The notes: generated from the letters alone by a model not told the origin. A stretch of DNA of 38,525 bases from an uncultured Lachnospiraceae bacterium (GCA_947566645.1 CANOKL010000042.1:1-38525); one strand, 5' to 3'. Positions 14,772 to 22,250 are shown, counted from the stretch's first letter. Program-made: numbers and translations.

Positions 14772-14963
14772 ATGAAAATGTATAAAAAATTCGCCCTGTT
14801 TTTTTTAGTGACTTCAATTTTAAATGTATTGCTCATAGCGGCAACCCTGTTAAGAATAGTAGCTTTTAAATACCAGACTGTCGTTATTATAGCGTTGGCA
14901 GTTATTTCATATGCTGGAGGAGTGTTTACTGCTATCGTTGCCATTAGCCGGGAAAACAAATGA
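14772..14963 (+). CDS. 63-aa membrane protein coupled to the S8 protease
   Basis: A small protein with two hydrophobic helices (about residues 6-30 and 34-58: 'FALFFLVTSILNVLLIAATL' and 'TVVIIALAVISYAGG') and a short charged tail ('SRENK'). GAGGAGG lies correctly before ATG 14772. Its TGA overlaps the protease ATG (ATGA at 14960-14963), so the two are translationally coupled and presumably function together. It could be an immunity protein, a protease partner or a membrane anchor. No family recognised. Confidence 0.7.
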   Translation: MKMYKKFALFFLVTSILNVLLIAATLLRIVAFKYQTVVIIALAVISYAGGVFTAIVAISRENK

Positions 14964-16006
14964 GAAAGAATTGTTTGAGTGCGCTAATGGTATTATATGC
15001 CTTTTCAATACTTTTTGGAACATCTTTGTTTTCTCAGAAATATAATCTGCAGTTGAATAAGACGGTATCCGCTGTATCGTATAAGAGATTATTGGATGAG
15101 TACTGCCCTCAACGAAAAGCAATTATTGCATTAATTGACTCGGGATTTTCCTGTAAAGAGAATATTTCAAAAGGAAGAATATGGAATAATACTGGCGAAA
15201 AATCTTCTAATAATATAGACGATGATGGGAATGGTTACATAGATGACAAAACGGGTTGGAACTTCGTTGATAATAGTAACGATATTACGAGTAAACAGGA
15301 ACATACGCATGGAACATCATTATTGAATATTTTGGTGGGAAAGCAAAAGAACCAGGGTATTATTAAAGACATAGAGTGTTGCGAAATTATGCTGATTAAA
15401 GCCCTCGGGGATGAAAATGAAAATGGAAAAATGCAGGCTCTTGTACAGGCTATTGAATATGCAGAGAAAAACGGAGCAGTGATATGCAATTTGAGCCTGT
15501 CAACATATCAAAAGGACAATGAACTGAAGAAAGTCATAGAAAATTCAAACATGCTTTTTGTTGTTGCAGCAGGAAATGATGGGGAAAATTTGAATGAAGA
15601 CTTTCCAAGTTATCCATCAGCATTTGCTTTGAATAATATACTTTCTGTGACAGCAATAGATGATGAGGGTGTTCTTTTACCTGAATCAAATTATGGAGAC
15701 AAGTATGTTGACGTTGCAATGTATGGGAGTAATATTGATGTCAGATTTGCGGATGGAGGGCACGAAATGGTGTCAGGAACATCAATTGCAGTCCCTTATG
15801 TATCCGCATCGGCTGCATTAATATATGCTTACGCTCTAAACGAGCTTTCTTCAACAGAAATTAAGGATATTATTGTACAATCATCAGAGAAAACAAAAGA
15901 ATTGTCATCTAAAGTTAAAGCGGGAGGATATTTGAACTTTCAACGTGCTTTTAACGTGGTATTGAAGAAAGAAAAGCAAGAAATCCATCTAAGAGAATTG
16001 CTGTGA
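14960..16006 (+). CDS. Exported S8 (subtilisin-like) serine protease
   Basis: A 348-residue subtilase. The N-terminal hydrophobic segment (about 8-25) is a signal peptide or anchor. The catalytic triad is complete: Asp60 in 'IALIDSGF', His117 in 'HTHGTSLLNIL' and Ser275 in 'SGTSIAVPYVSASAA'. The oxyanion residue is Asn206 in 'VVAAGNDG'. An insert 'NNIDDDGNGYIDD' after the first motif is a likely calcium-binding loop. There is no long inhibitory propeptide and no C-terminal wall anchor. The start overlaps the stop of the 63-aa membrane protein. Its place just after a long exported precursor-like protein suggests it matures or degrades that protein. The family is certain; the substrate is inference. 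Confidence 0.9.
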   Translation: MRKNCLSALMVLYAFSILFGTSLFSQKYNLQLNKTVSAVSYKRLLDEYCPQRKAIIALIDSGFSCKENISKGRIWNNTGEKSSNNIDDDGNGYIDDKTGWNFVDNSNDITSKQEHTHGTSLLNILVGKQKNQGIIKDIECCEIMLIKALGDENENGKMQALVQAIEYAEKNGAVICNLSLSTYQKDNELKKVIENSNMLFVVAAGNDGENLNEDFPSYPSAFALNNILSVTAIDDEGVLLPESNYGDKYVDVAMYGSNIDVRFADGGHEMVSGTSIAVPYVSASAALIYAYALNELSSTEIKDIIVQSSEKTKELSSKVKAGGYLNFQRAFNVVLKKEKQEIHLRELL

Positions 16007-16065
16007 CTACTCGTTCTATATTCTATAAATGAACAATTCAAAAAACTGTATAATTGTCAACTTGT

Positions 16066-16107
16066 GCAGTATCTGTCTGTAACTCAACGGTTAAATACAA
16101 AATAGAG
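16066..16107 (+). repeat. Leader direct repeat, copy 1
   Basis: GCAGTATCTG, a 4-base insertion TCTG, then TAACTCAACGGTTAAATAC and AAAATAGAG. It lies just before the ribosome site of the gene at 16123. The same sequence precedes the gene at 16834. Confidence 0.75.
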
Positions 16108-16122
16108 GAAGAGGAGATTTAT

Positions 16123-16629
16123 ATGAAATGTGAGAAAAGAACATTGAAAAAAACTTCTTTCAGAATCGCCATATGTATTTTATATTTTGCGCTAAACATG
16201 ATGGCTCGGTCAATTTATAGAACACTTCAGATGTTAGAATATGGTAACGGGTATCAGCCTTCTTTTGTATATATTGTTTTGAGTGAAATAATATTATGGG
16301 CACCGTTTGTCTTCGTGATTATCAGGTGCGTATTAAAAAGTGGATGGAGATGGCTGCTGGCTAATAGTAAAAGATTTGTCGGGCAGAACTGGTGGAAATA
16401 TGAACTCTATTTACTGGGGATATTCCTTGTCTGGAGAAGTGTAGTGATCGGAGACATGTACCTTCAATTTCCTTTGATTGGAGCACTGTGGTTATCTCAG
16501 TCTTTTGGCAGTTATGTGCTCATGATTTTTACAAGTCATATATTTGATAACGTGGGTTCTATTTTGTTTTTGGCGATAGTTCCTGTTTTCTGTAGTATAG
16601 TAAGTCAGAACCGGGAAGAAGAATTGTAA
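16123..16629 (+). CDS. Four-helix membrane protein of unknown function
   Basis: A 168-residue protein with four hydrophobic stretches ('RIAICILYFALNMMARSIY', 'YIVLSEIILWAPFVFVIIRC', 'YELYLLGIFLVWRSVVIGD', 'GSILFLAIVPVFCSIVS') and a basic N-terminus. The start at ATG 16123 is set by GAGGAG just upstream; the longer frame from 16054 runs through a repeated leader and is not coding. It has some flavour of a CPBP-type membrane protease, but the paired Glu motif of that family is not visible, so no family is claimed. It shares its leader sequence with the exported protein gene at 16834, suggesting common control. Confidence 0.65.
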   Translation: MKCEKRTLKKTSFRIAICILYFALNMMARSIYRTLQMLEYGNGYQPSFVYIVLSEIILWAPFVFVIIRCVLKSGWRWLLANSKRFVGQNWWKYELYLLGIFLVWRSVVIGDMYLQFPLIGALWLSQSFGSYVLMIFTSHIFDNVGSILFLAIVPVFCSIVSQNREEEL

Positions 16630-16650
16630 AATCTGCACGCAGTTCGTTTT

Positions 16651-16686
16651 GCTGCTATTCACGGATTAATCTCTGCTCATAGTAAC
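16651..16686 (+). repeat. Dispersed repeat family 1, copy e (near full-length palindrome)
   Basis: GCTGCTATTCACGG at the left and CTCATAGTAAC at the right match, in the opposite orientation, the 37-bp near-palindrome at the right end of the MITE (7424-7460). No target duplication is visible. Confidence 0.7.
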
Positions 16687-16780
16687 GGCATCCGGCCTAT
16701 TTAAAGGTACTTTCGGTGAGGAACTGGAAGTTGGAAATCACTACTTTACCGGCTCAGATGCCGTGTGGTTTTCGACACTT

Positions 16781-16817
16781 GCAGTATCTGTAACTCAACG
16801 GTTAAATACAAAATAGA
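16781..16817 (+). repeat. Leader direct repeat, copy 2
   Basis: GCAGTATCTGTAACTCAACG followed by GTTAAATACAAAATAGA, identical to copy 1 except for a 4-base deletion. It lies directly before the ribosome site of the gene at 16834. Confidence 0.75.
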
Positions 16818-16833
16818 AATGGAGGAGAAAAAG

Positions 16834-17475
16834 ATGAAAATAAAAAAAGCTATAATTTGTGTTGCGTGTTTAATAGGAATCTGTTCAATATCCGCAATTG
16901 CAGGCGAGTATTCAGAGAGTGAGTCTTTTGACTTTTCCAAATGGGGACAGATTTTAAAGAATGATGCCGAAGAGTCATCGGAGTTACGAGCCAGAACAGT
17001 AGCGGAGGAAACATTGGTTCAGGGAAACGAAGCAGCAGTTTCAGAATCTGACGTTGACATGGGAACGCAGTTCTATCAGGCGGCAGGTTTTACCAAGGAG
17101 GATGCAAGGGAACAGTCTGTGGAATATTTCAAAGAATATGAAGCAATGTATGCAGAAGCCATAGCAAAGGGCTACAGTGCCACGGATGAAGAAATCGAAG
17201 ACTATCTTGAGGAAATGAAAGCATCTATTTTCAGTGACACCACTGATGAAACAACACAGGCGCAATATCGCGAGATGATTGGGCAATTTGATTCAGAAGA
17301 GAATTACTGGAACTATGAAAAGGAGGTCTACAGGAAGCAGTTGCCGATCGAAAAGATGGTACAAGATCTCGAAAAGGAGTATTTTAACCAGGAATCAGCA
17401 AATGAGGAAGGTTGGGATGAATATTTTGAGAACTACAAGGCTGACCTTGTTAGAAAGCAAAACTATCAGAATTAG
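16834..17475 (+). CDS. Exported helical protein, SurA-N-like
   Basis: A 213-residue protein with a Sec signal peptide ('MKIKKAIICVACLIGICSIS', cut near residue 24 after 'AIA'). The mature part is acidic and mostly helical: 'LVQGNEAAVSESDVDMGTQF', 'YFKEYEAMYAEAIAKGYSAT', 'EENYWNYEKEVYRKQLPIEK'. The pattern of a first helix, then 'GYSATDEEIEDYLEEMK' and an 'ENYWNYEKEVYRK' helix resembles the N-terminal chaperone domain of SurA/PrsA-type foldases, here without a parvulin domain. ATG 16834 follows GGAGGAG. It could chaperone exported proteins of this island. The family assignment is tentative. Confidence 0.65.
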   Translation: MKIKKAIICVACLIGICSISAIAGEYSESESFDFSKWGQILKNDAEESSELRARTVAEETLVQGNEAAVSESDVDMGTQFYQAAGFTKEDAREQSVEYFKEYEAMYAEAIAKGYSATDEEIEDYLEEMKASIFSDTTDETTQAQYREMIGQFDSEENYWNYEKEVYRKQLPIEKMVQDLEKEYFNQESANEEGWDEYFENYKADLVRKQNYQN

Positions 17476-17486
17476 GGGGGCTTACT

Positions 17487-17678
17487 ATGACAAAAAAGAA
17501 AACGCTAAAAAATTGGCTATTAACTATTATTTTTTCATGCATTGTAATTTGTTTTATAGACTTATTATTCCACCAGCGTCTTGATCGCATGTTTATTATT
17601 GCATGGAGTATTAGTTATACGTTGTTTTATTTTATCAGAAATCGGGAAATTCTATTTAAGAAGAGTAATCAAGATTGA
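17487..17678 (+). CDS. 63-aa small membrane protein
   Basis: A small, basic membrane protein with two hydrophobic segments (about residues 9-27 'NWLLTIIFSCIVICFIDLLF' and 35-50 'FIIAWSISYTLFYFI') and lysine-rich ends. It begins 11 bases after the stop of the exported helical protein, with AGGGGGG as ribosome site, so it belongs to the same transcript. No homologous family recognised. By position it is the last gene of the AT-rich exported/membrane island. Confidence 0.6.
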   Translation: MTKKKTLKNWLLTIIFSCIVICFIDLLFHQRLDRMFIIAWSISYTLFYFIRNREILFKKSNQD

Positions 17679-17703
17679 TCGATTTACATAAAAAAAGCAA
17701 CGA

Positions 17704-17727
17704 TTAAGGAACTGTATGAAAATATCC
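17704..17727 (+). repeat. Dispersed repeat family 3, copy 1 (half element)
   Basis: TTAAGGAACTGTATGAAAAT matches the left arm of the fuller element at 18076. The right arm is not seen. Confidence 0.5.
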
Positions 17728-17835
17728 TGTGCCATCTGCTTATTTTTTCTCTGACAGTGTCGTCCAAAATCAGTTGCGCAGCCCGCCATGCGCCTGGTTC
17801 GCCTGGTTTTGGATAGACGCTTTCAGAAAAACTTA

Positions 17836-17864
17836 TTTACAATCTGTTTTTTCTGTGATACAAT
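17836..17864 (+). promoter_or_regulatory. Strong promoter-like sequence without an adjacent gene
   Basis: TTTACA (17836-17841), a 17-base spacer and an extended -10, TGATACAAT (17856-17864). The next gene starts 270 bases away. Confidence 0.55.
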
Positions 17865-18075
17865 CTTATAAAGAATTCTAAAGGGTATTCGTCCTTTGCA
17901 TTCTGACCGGTATGTCGCCGGATTACCCGATCATTTTTATTTAGGTTTTACAGGTATTATTTTTGAGTGATGTAAGACGCAATCTTTTGATCTTTTGCTT
18001 TTGACTTTTCTAAATCTTTATTTCATGCTATGATTACATATAGATAAAAGTCTTCTGGCTCTATACCTGTAACTC

Positions 18076-18116
18076 TTAGGAACTGTATGGAAATAACTTT
18101 TACATACAATTCCTTA
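18076..18116 (+). repeat. Dispersed repeat family 3, copy 2
   Basis: AGGAACTGTATG and CATACAATTCCT are inverted arms, with one mismatch, around a 15-base loop containing GAAATAACTTTT. The element ends shortly before the ribosome site of the Rpn gene. Confidence 0.65.
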
Positions 18117-18136
18117 CAAAAGAAAGGAGACTTTTT

Positions 18137-19150
18137 ATGGACAAAAAAACAAACGCACCACAAAACAATTTCATCATGCATCCGACTAATGACGTCTGCT
18201 TCAGCGGACTTATGGAAAATCCAGTCGTGAGAAAGGGATTCTGCGCAGCAATTCTCCGTATTTCACCGGATGAAATTCAGGATACAGAGCTTTTGCCTAC
18301 ACACTTACACCGTGAGTATGTTGATGACAAGCTCGGAATTCTTGACGTGCTTGTACGCATGCCGGGCGGAATTAAGATCAATATGGAAATGCAGATAAAA
18401 GACTTCGAATTTTGGGATGAACGGGCGCTGTTTTATCTCAGCAAGATGTATACCGGCCAGCTGAAATCAGGAGAAGATTATGAAAATCTGCAAAAGTGCA
18501 TTCATGTCAGTATTTTAGATTTCGTACATTTTCCAGAGGATAACAGATGCTTCCGTACACTTCATTTCCGGGATGATGATACTGGGAAACTCTATAGCAA
18601 TAAACTGGAATTACAGATTCTGGAATTAAAAAAGCTGCCGCCAGAGGTTCGGACAGAAGAAGAAATTATTCGCTGGATGCGTTTTTTCAATGGGAAAAGC
18701 AGGGAGGAGTTTGAAAATATGGCTAAGTCAAGCGAATATCTGGGAGAGGCATATGAAGTATTACAGAGGCTAAGTGCTGATGATAAAAAACGTATTGAAT
18801 ATGAGGCACGGGAAAAAGCCATTAGAGATCATAACGCATTGATGAATAGCGCAAAAAGGCGCGGACATTCAGAGGGCAGGGAAGAAGGCTTGAAAGAAGG
18901 TCTGAAAGAAGGAATGGAAAAGGGGATGAAAGAAGGAGTGGAAAAGGGGATGAAAGAAGGAGTGGAAAAGGGAATGAAAGAAGGTATGGAAAAAGGCCGG
19001 AATGAGGGAATACATGAAGGGATAAAATTAGTACGAAGAGTAGACAGTTTACACGATAAGGGAGCAACAAACGAGCAGATTGCACAGGAATGTATGATAT
19101 CTGTAGAAGAGGTAGATGAGATTTTGGGGACGGGGCATTTTTCGCCATAG
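18137..19150 (+). CDS. Rpn family recombination-promoting nuclease (PD-(D/E)XK transposase-like)
   Basis: A 337-residue protein of the PD-(D/E)XK 'transposase' family PF12784/Rpn. It opens with 'MHPTNDVCFSGLMENPVVRK'. The nuclease core is Asp70 in 'LGILDVLVRM' and Glu84-x-Gln86 in 'KINMEMQI', followed by 'YLSKMYTGQL' and 'YENLQKCIHVSILDF'. After the core, a repeated Gly-x-x-Glu-Gly linker (about residues 250-295) leads to a C-terminal helix-turn-helix-like segment ('DKGATNEQIAQECMISVEEV'). The start is set by GAAAGGAG. The last residues 'LGTGHFSP' and the stop codon are encoded by a family 4 REP palindrome. Family 3 repeats lie upstream. Rpn proteins promote RecA-independent recombination in E. 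coli; here the role is unproven. Confidence 0.85.
   Translation: MDKKTNAPQNNFIMHPTNDVCFSGLMENPVVRKGFCAAILRISPDEIQDTELLPTHLHREYVDDKLGILDVLVRMPGGIKINMEMQIKDFEFWDERALFYLSKMYTGQLKSGEDYENLQKCIHVSILDFVHFPEDNRCFRTLHFRDDDTGKLYSNKLELQILELKKLPPEVRTEEEIIRWMRFFNGKSREEFENMAKSSEYLGEAYEVLQRLSADDKKRIEYEAREKAIRDHNALMNSAKRRGHSEGREEGLKEGLKEGMEKGMKEGVEKGMKEGVEKGMKEGMEKGRNEGIHEGIKLVRRVDSLHDKGATNEQIAQECMISVEEVDEILGTGHFSP
18911..19000 (+). repeat. 24-bp tandem repeats in the Rpn gene
   Basis: Units at 18911, 18935, 18959 and 18983 encode 'GMEKGMKE'/'GVEKGMKE' steps. Such Gly-Glu-Lys repeats are common in Rpn proteins and may vary in number between strains. Confidence 0.8.
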
Positions 19151-19194
19151 CGCGCATCAAAAGCTCCAGTGGAGCTTTTGATGTGAAAAATGCC
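19126..19194. repeat. REP-like element, family 4, copy 2, with inner hairpin
   Basis: GGGGACGGGGCATTTTTCGC (19126-19145) and GTGAAAAATGCC (19183-19194) are imperfect outer arms. Inside, CATCAAAAGCTCC (19155-19167) and GGAGCTTTTGATG (19171-19183) form a perfect 13-bp stem with a 3-base loop. The left arm overlaps the last codons and stop of the Rpn gene. The hairpin may also end the convergent transcripts of the two neighbours. Confidence 0.75.
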
Positions 19195-19214
19195 ACGTTG
19201 TTTCTGATAGCTTT

Positions 19215-20282
19215 TTAATGCTTTACATACACTGGCTTTCCCTTTACTCCCGGCTCTGCGGACATCTGCCCGTCGTTTGGCACGTCTTCGATCTTGCGGC
19301 TGCTCAGTGTACCAACCTCCATTGCGTCAGCAAAATTAATCGGATGGTTGCGCATATGCACCTTCAATAATTCAAACAGCCTTAGTGTCGGGCGCTTTGC
19401 TTCCAGTACGCCGGAGACATCAATGCATTTGCAACCCGTCTGCGCGGCCAGTTCTTTCAGACGCTGGTTAATCCTGAAGGCAGCGGGGCTATTTGAAATC
19501 ACTGGAACAATGTAGATGGAAGCCTGTGTTTTTGTGTGAATCATGTAAAGGAGCCATTCATATTTTGAAATGAAATTTTCCACGTCTACATTTTCATCGA
19601 GTATATCGACATCTCCCATATTGACAAAGATTTTGCGCGGATTCAGATCATACAGGCACACCTTCAGATAGCCTTCGATCTGATCAATGCGTACGTTTTT
19701 AATGCTGCGGTTATAGATTGGCTCTGTAATGCGGAAGGCCTGTGTCAATTCTCCCACTGGAAGGGAGGCAAACGTGTTAGACCCGAAAAGTACAACGCCG
19801 CCTGCTTCTGTAATACTGTTAAGTTCGCGATATGTTTCCATCTCATCTTCTCCTTGATTCTGAAACTGGTTATGAAACGACTGGTTTATGGGTGTGGATT
19901 CTGTTGTCTGTACTGCGCCTGCCCTGCCGGCGTCATTGACTGTGGAGGCTGCGGTGTTAACCGGGCCGTCTGTGCCTGCTGCATTGCCCGCGCCCACTGC
20001 GCCTGCCGCCATCTGCATCTGCCTGTCGTAGCGGCGGTTAATGAAGTAGACGATTACGTTAGCGGATACGACAACCAGGTTTAAGAGATATACGACAAGG
20101 ACATAATTAAATCTGTGGTTATAAATCTTTGCGGAGATTCCGGCTATATACCCCGTGATAATAAGTAATATAAACTGGATGCTCATGTTGCGGGCTGATT
20201 TTGCCTTAATGTTCTTGGCCAGGTTCATGGGCCAGGACAGACCAAAGCAGACCAGCATGGTGGACTCTAAAAGTTCGGCCAT
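19215..20282 (-). CDS. PQ-loop membrane domain fused to a degenerate SGNH-like domain
   Basis: A 355-residue protein. Residues about 5-85 form a three-helix PQ-loop/SemiSWEET-like unit ('MLVCFGLSWPMNLAKNIKAK', 'SARNMSIQFILLIITGYIAG'). A Gln/Ala/Thr-rich linker follows (about 90-150). The C-terminal 200 residues look like an SGNH hydrolase fold ('GGVVLFGSNTFASLPVGEL', 'IYNRSIKNVRIDQIEGYL', 'KIFVNMGDVDILDENV'). The usual Gly-Asp-Ser nucleophile block reads Gly-Ser-Asn and the Gly-x-Asn-Asp block reads Gly-Asp-Val-Asp, so catalysis is doubtful. ATG 20282 is preferred over 20315 or 20288 because GAGGG is seven bases before it. The function is unknown; a sensor or sugar-linked transporter is possible. 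Confidence 0.65.
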   Translation of the reverse strand: MAELLESTMLVCFGLSWPMNLAKNIKAKSARNMSIQFILLIITGYIAGISAKIYNHRFNYVLVVYLLNLVVVSANVIVYFINRRYDRQMQMAAGAVGAGNAAGTDGPVNTAASTVNDAGRAGAVQTTESTPINQSFHNQFQNQGEDEMETYRELNSITEAGGVVLFGSNTFASLPVGELTQAFRITEPIYNRSIKNVRIDQIEGYLKVCLYDLNPRKIFVNMGDVDILDENVDVENFISKYEWLLYMIHTKTQASIYIVPVISNSPAAFRINQRLKELAAQTGCKCIDVSGVLEAKRPTLRLFELLKVHMRNHPINFADAMEVGTLSSRKIEDVPNDGQMSAEPGVKGKPVYVKH

Positions 20283-20413
20283 TTTCATTCCCTCTCTTTC
20301 TTTGTTTAAAGCCATTGATGATTTGTTGTTTTATCTTTCGACCTTAGTTTAACATTGACGTATGATTATGTCTAATATATAATATTTATAAAATTCATAA
20401 TATATATGTTATG

Positions 20414-20460
20414 ATTACTATCCGCAGGGCCGTGCACTCCGCAGCACGGAATCTGGGCCA
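20414..20460 (+). repeat. Dispersed repeat family 1, copy f
   Basis: ATTACTATCCGCAGGGCC, then the stem CCGTGC-ACTCCGCA-GCACGG (20430-20449) and ATCTGGGCC. Same head and hairpin as the copies at 5030 and 5535. It lies between the divergent PQ-loop/SGNH and LysR genes. Confidence 0.65.
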
Positions 20461-20581
20461 GTAAAGTGGCGGCTATCGGTGTTTTACGCGTTGGGGAGTC
20501 ATGCTTTTTCATGCAAGCATGAAACGCATGACCTTTTGACGCTTGTATCATCATATTAGTTATACAAGGGAGGATTCAAAA

Positions 20582-21454
20582 GTGGAGTTTATGCAGATCC
20601 GGTATTTTTTAGAGACAGCAAAGACAAAGCACATGACGAACAGTGCAAAGAACCTGCACATTACCCAGCCTGCCTTAACGCAGGCAATACGGCGGCTGGA
20701 GAGGGATCTCGGAGTGCCGTTGTTTGCCGCGAAGGGGAGAAATATTGTCCTGACGGAATATGGGAAATATCTGCAGAAAAAGCTGGAGCCTCTGCTGGAG
20801 CAGCTGGATGCAATTCCGGAGCAGCTTAAGATGATGGTGGCGCTAGAAGGTGAGACGATCCACATGAATGTCCTGGCGGCGTCCAGCCTTGTGATGGAGG
20901 CCATCATTGAGTATAAGAAAGAGCACGAAGACATTAATTTCCAGCTGCAGCAGAATTCAGAAAGTGACCTTTACGACATTGCGGTCACAACGAAGCTCTT
21001 CTATCAGGGGACGGACCAGGAAAACCGGTTTTCGTGTGCCGAGGAGATTTATCTTGCAGTACCGGCTGCCAGGTACCGGGACCGGACATCAATCAGCCTT
21101 GGGGAGGTGGCAGATGAGGGATTCATAAGCCTTTTAGGTTCCAGGGAATTCCGCTATATCTGTGATAAATTCTGCCAGCATGCCGGATTTACCCCGAAGA
21201 TCATCTTTGAGAGTGATAATCCGTCTGCTGTAAAAAATATGATCGCCGCCAATATGGGTATCGGCTTCTGGCCGGAGTTTACCTGGGGGAGCGCCCGTAA
21301 TGAGCATGTCAGGCTTCTGAAGATTGACGACCCGGTCTGTCAGAGAGATATTATTATAAATTACAACCGGAACAAGACGGACAGCCGCAATGTGCTGGAA
21401 TTTTATGAATTTCTGACAGAATTCTTCAAAGAGAGAAAGATGCAATTTGGCTAA
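20582..21454 (+). CDS. LysR family transcriptional regulator
   Basis: A 290-residue LysR-type regulator with an N-terminal winged helix ('MQIRYFLETAKTKHMTNSAK', 'LHITQPALTQAIRRLERDLG') and a C-terminal effector domain similar to periplasmic binding proteins ('AANMGIGFWPEFTW'). The start is taken as GTG 20582, eight bases after GGGAGG. ATG 20591 (residue 4) is the alternative. It lies directly before, and on the same strand as, the lacto-N-biose operon. The operon promoter overlaps its stop codon, so it is a likely regulator of that operon; the inducer is not known. Confidence 0.85.
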   Translation: MEFMQIRYFLETAKTKHMTNSAKNLHITQPALTQAIRRLERDLGVPLFAAKGRNIVLTEYGKYLQKKLEPLLEQLDAIPEQLKMMVALEGETIHMNVLAASSLVMEAIIEYKKEHEDINFQLQQNSESDLYDIAVTTKLFYQGTDQENRFSCAEEIYLAVPAARYRDRTSISLGEVADEGFISLLGSREFRYICDKFCQHAGFTPKIIFESDNPSAVKNMIAANMGIGFWPEFTWGSARNEHVRLLKIDDPVCQRDIIINYNRNKTDSRNVLEFYEFLTEFFKERKMQFG

Positions 21455-21483
21455 TTGTAATATTTGTAAAAATTTGATATATT
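21455..21483 (+). promoter_or_regulatory. Promoter of the GNB/LNB operon
   Basis: TTGTAA (21455-21460), a 17-base spacer and TATATT (21478-21483), beginning right after the lysR stop. A possible LysR target lies downstream (GAGTACT near 21501, repeated as GAGTACT near 21540). Confidence 0.55.
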
Positions 21484-21600
21484 ATAAGTAGGGAATACAG
21501 GAGTACTAGTATAACTATTTAAATTTTGGTGTGCCAGAACGAGTACTTCTTCCAAACATACTCTGGCAGTTACAAATGAAGTAAGTGAGGAGGGACTGGT

Positions 21601-22209
21601 ATGAAGATTAAGATCATACGTAATGCAGCAGAATTAGAGTCATTAACGCCGTTCCAGGTGGATCATCTTCTCTGGGGAACGAAGAGCATTCCGAAGACTT
21701 ATGGATATATAGGATTTGTTCCACGCGACGGATTTTATCTGAGGATGATCTGTGAGGAGAGTGATCCCTTGTGCGTGTATACCCGCGACATGGAGCCTGT
21801 GTACCGGGACAGCGCCATGGAAGCCTTTTTCCAGTTTGAGGCCGGGATCGGAAGGCTGCAGGCGATCTATCTTAACTTTGAGTCGAATTCAGGCGGGGCT
21901 CTTCTTGCGGGTTATGGGAAGGAACGTGTCTACCGGTCTTATTTTTCGAAGGATGTCTGCCGGGCGCTTCGCAGCAGCACAGAGGTGGAAAAGGACCGCT
22001 GGACATGGAATATCCGTATACCGGTTACGGTGCTGGAGGATATATACGGACCGCTTCATCTAGGTGAGGGAAGCACATTTACCTGCAATTTTTACAAGAT
22101 ATCGGAGACAAAGGAGATTGAGCATTATGCCTCCTATTCCCCGATTCTTTCGGACATTCCGAGCTTCCACCTGACAGAATTTTTCGAGACGGCGGTAATT
22201 GAAAAATAA
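21601..22209 (+). CDS. CBM9-like carbohydrate-binding protein, first gene of the GNB/LNB operon
   Basis: A 202-residue protein without a signal peptide, so cytoplasmic. I recognise the CBM9-like fold family ('carbohydrate-binding family 9-like') from 'MEAFFQFEAGIGRLQAIYLN', 'ESNSGGALLAGYGKER', 'WTWNIRIPVTVLEDIYGPL' and 'TFTCNFYKISETKEIEHYAS'. In xylanases CBM9 binds sugar reducing ends; a cytoplasmic version could bind an oligosaccharide or intermediate, but this is inference. GAGGAGG before ATG 21601 is strong. It is followed by a family 2 palindrome and the GH112 phosphorylase gene, all on one transcript. Confidence 0.7.
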   Translation: MKIKIIRNAAELESLTPFQVDHLLWGTKSIPKTYGYIGFVPRDGFYLRMICEESDPLCVYTRDMEPVYRDSAMEAFFQFEAGIGRLQAIYLNFESNSGGALLAGYGKERVYRSYFSKDVCRALRSSTEVEKDRWTWNIRIPVTVLEDIYGPLHLGEGSTFTCNFYKISETKEIEHYASYSPILSDIPSFHLTEFFETAVIEK

Positions 22210-22223
22210 AGGTAACTGAATAT

Positions 22224-22250
22224 GTAACTGTGAAGGTACTGAGCAGTTAC
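22224..22250. repeat. Dispersed repeat family 2, copy 1
   Basis: GTAACTGTGAAGGTACTGAG followed by CAGTTAC, an imperfect palindrome of 27 bp. Its reverse complement is nearly the same sequence as the element at 35173-35200. It lies between two operon genes, 29 bases before the phosphorylase start. Confidence 0.65.

Larger units (their letters stand above)
17679..18136. other. Intergenic stretch upstream of the Rpn nuclease gene
   Basis: 458 bases without a credible gene. It carries two family 3 repeats (17704, 18076) near its ends and an isolated strong promoter (17836-17864). The sequence after the promoter (about 17871-17950) has a CCGG-TATGTCG-CCGG mini-hairpin and T-runs but no open frame with a ribosome site. 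It could be a small RNA or the leader of the nuclease gene. Confidence 0.5.

Noticed and set aside
16054..16122. N-terminal extension of the four-helix protein ending 'CNSTVKYKIEEEE'
   Set aside because: The same residues appear before the unrelated gene at 16834 only because the untranslated leader DNA is duplicated.
16669..16815. A 48-codon frame reading 'GTFGEELEVGNHYFTGSDAV' ahead of the exported helical protein
   Set aside because: It looks protein-like and could be a gene remnant, but it has no start codon or ribosome site and runs through the duplicated leader sequence.
18911..19000. Regular 24-bp repeats considered as a CRISPR array
   Set aside because: They are contiguous, have no spacers and encode the Gly-Glu-Lys linker of the Rpn protein in frame.
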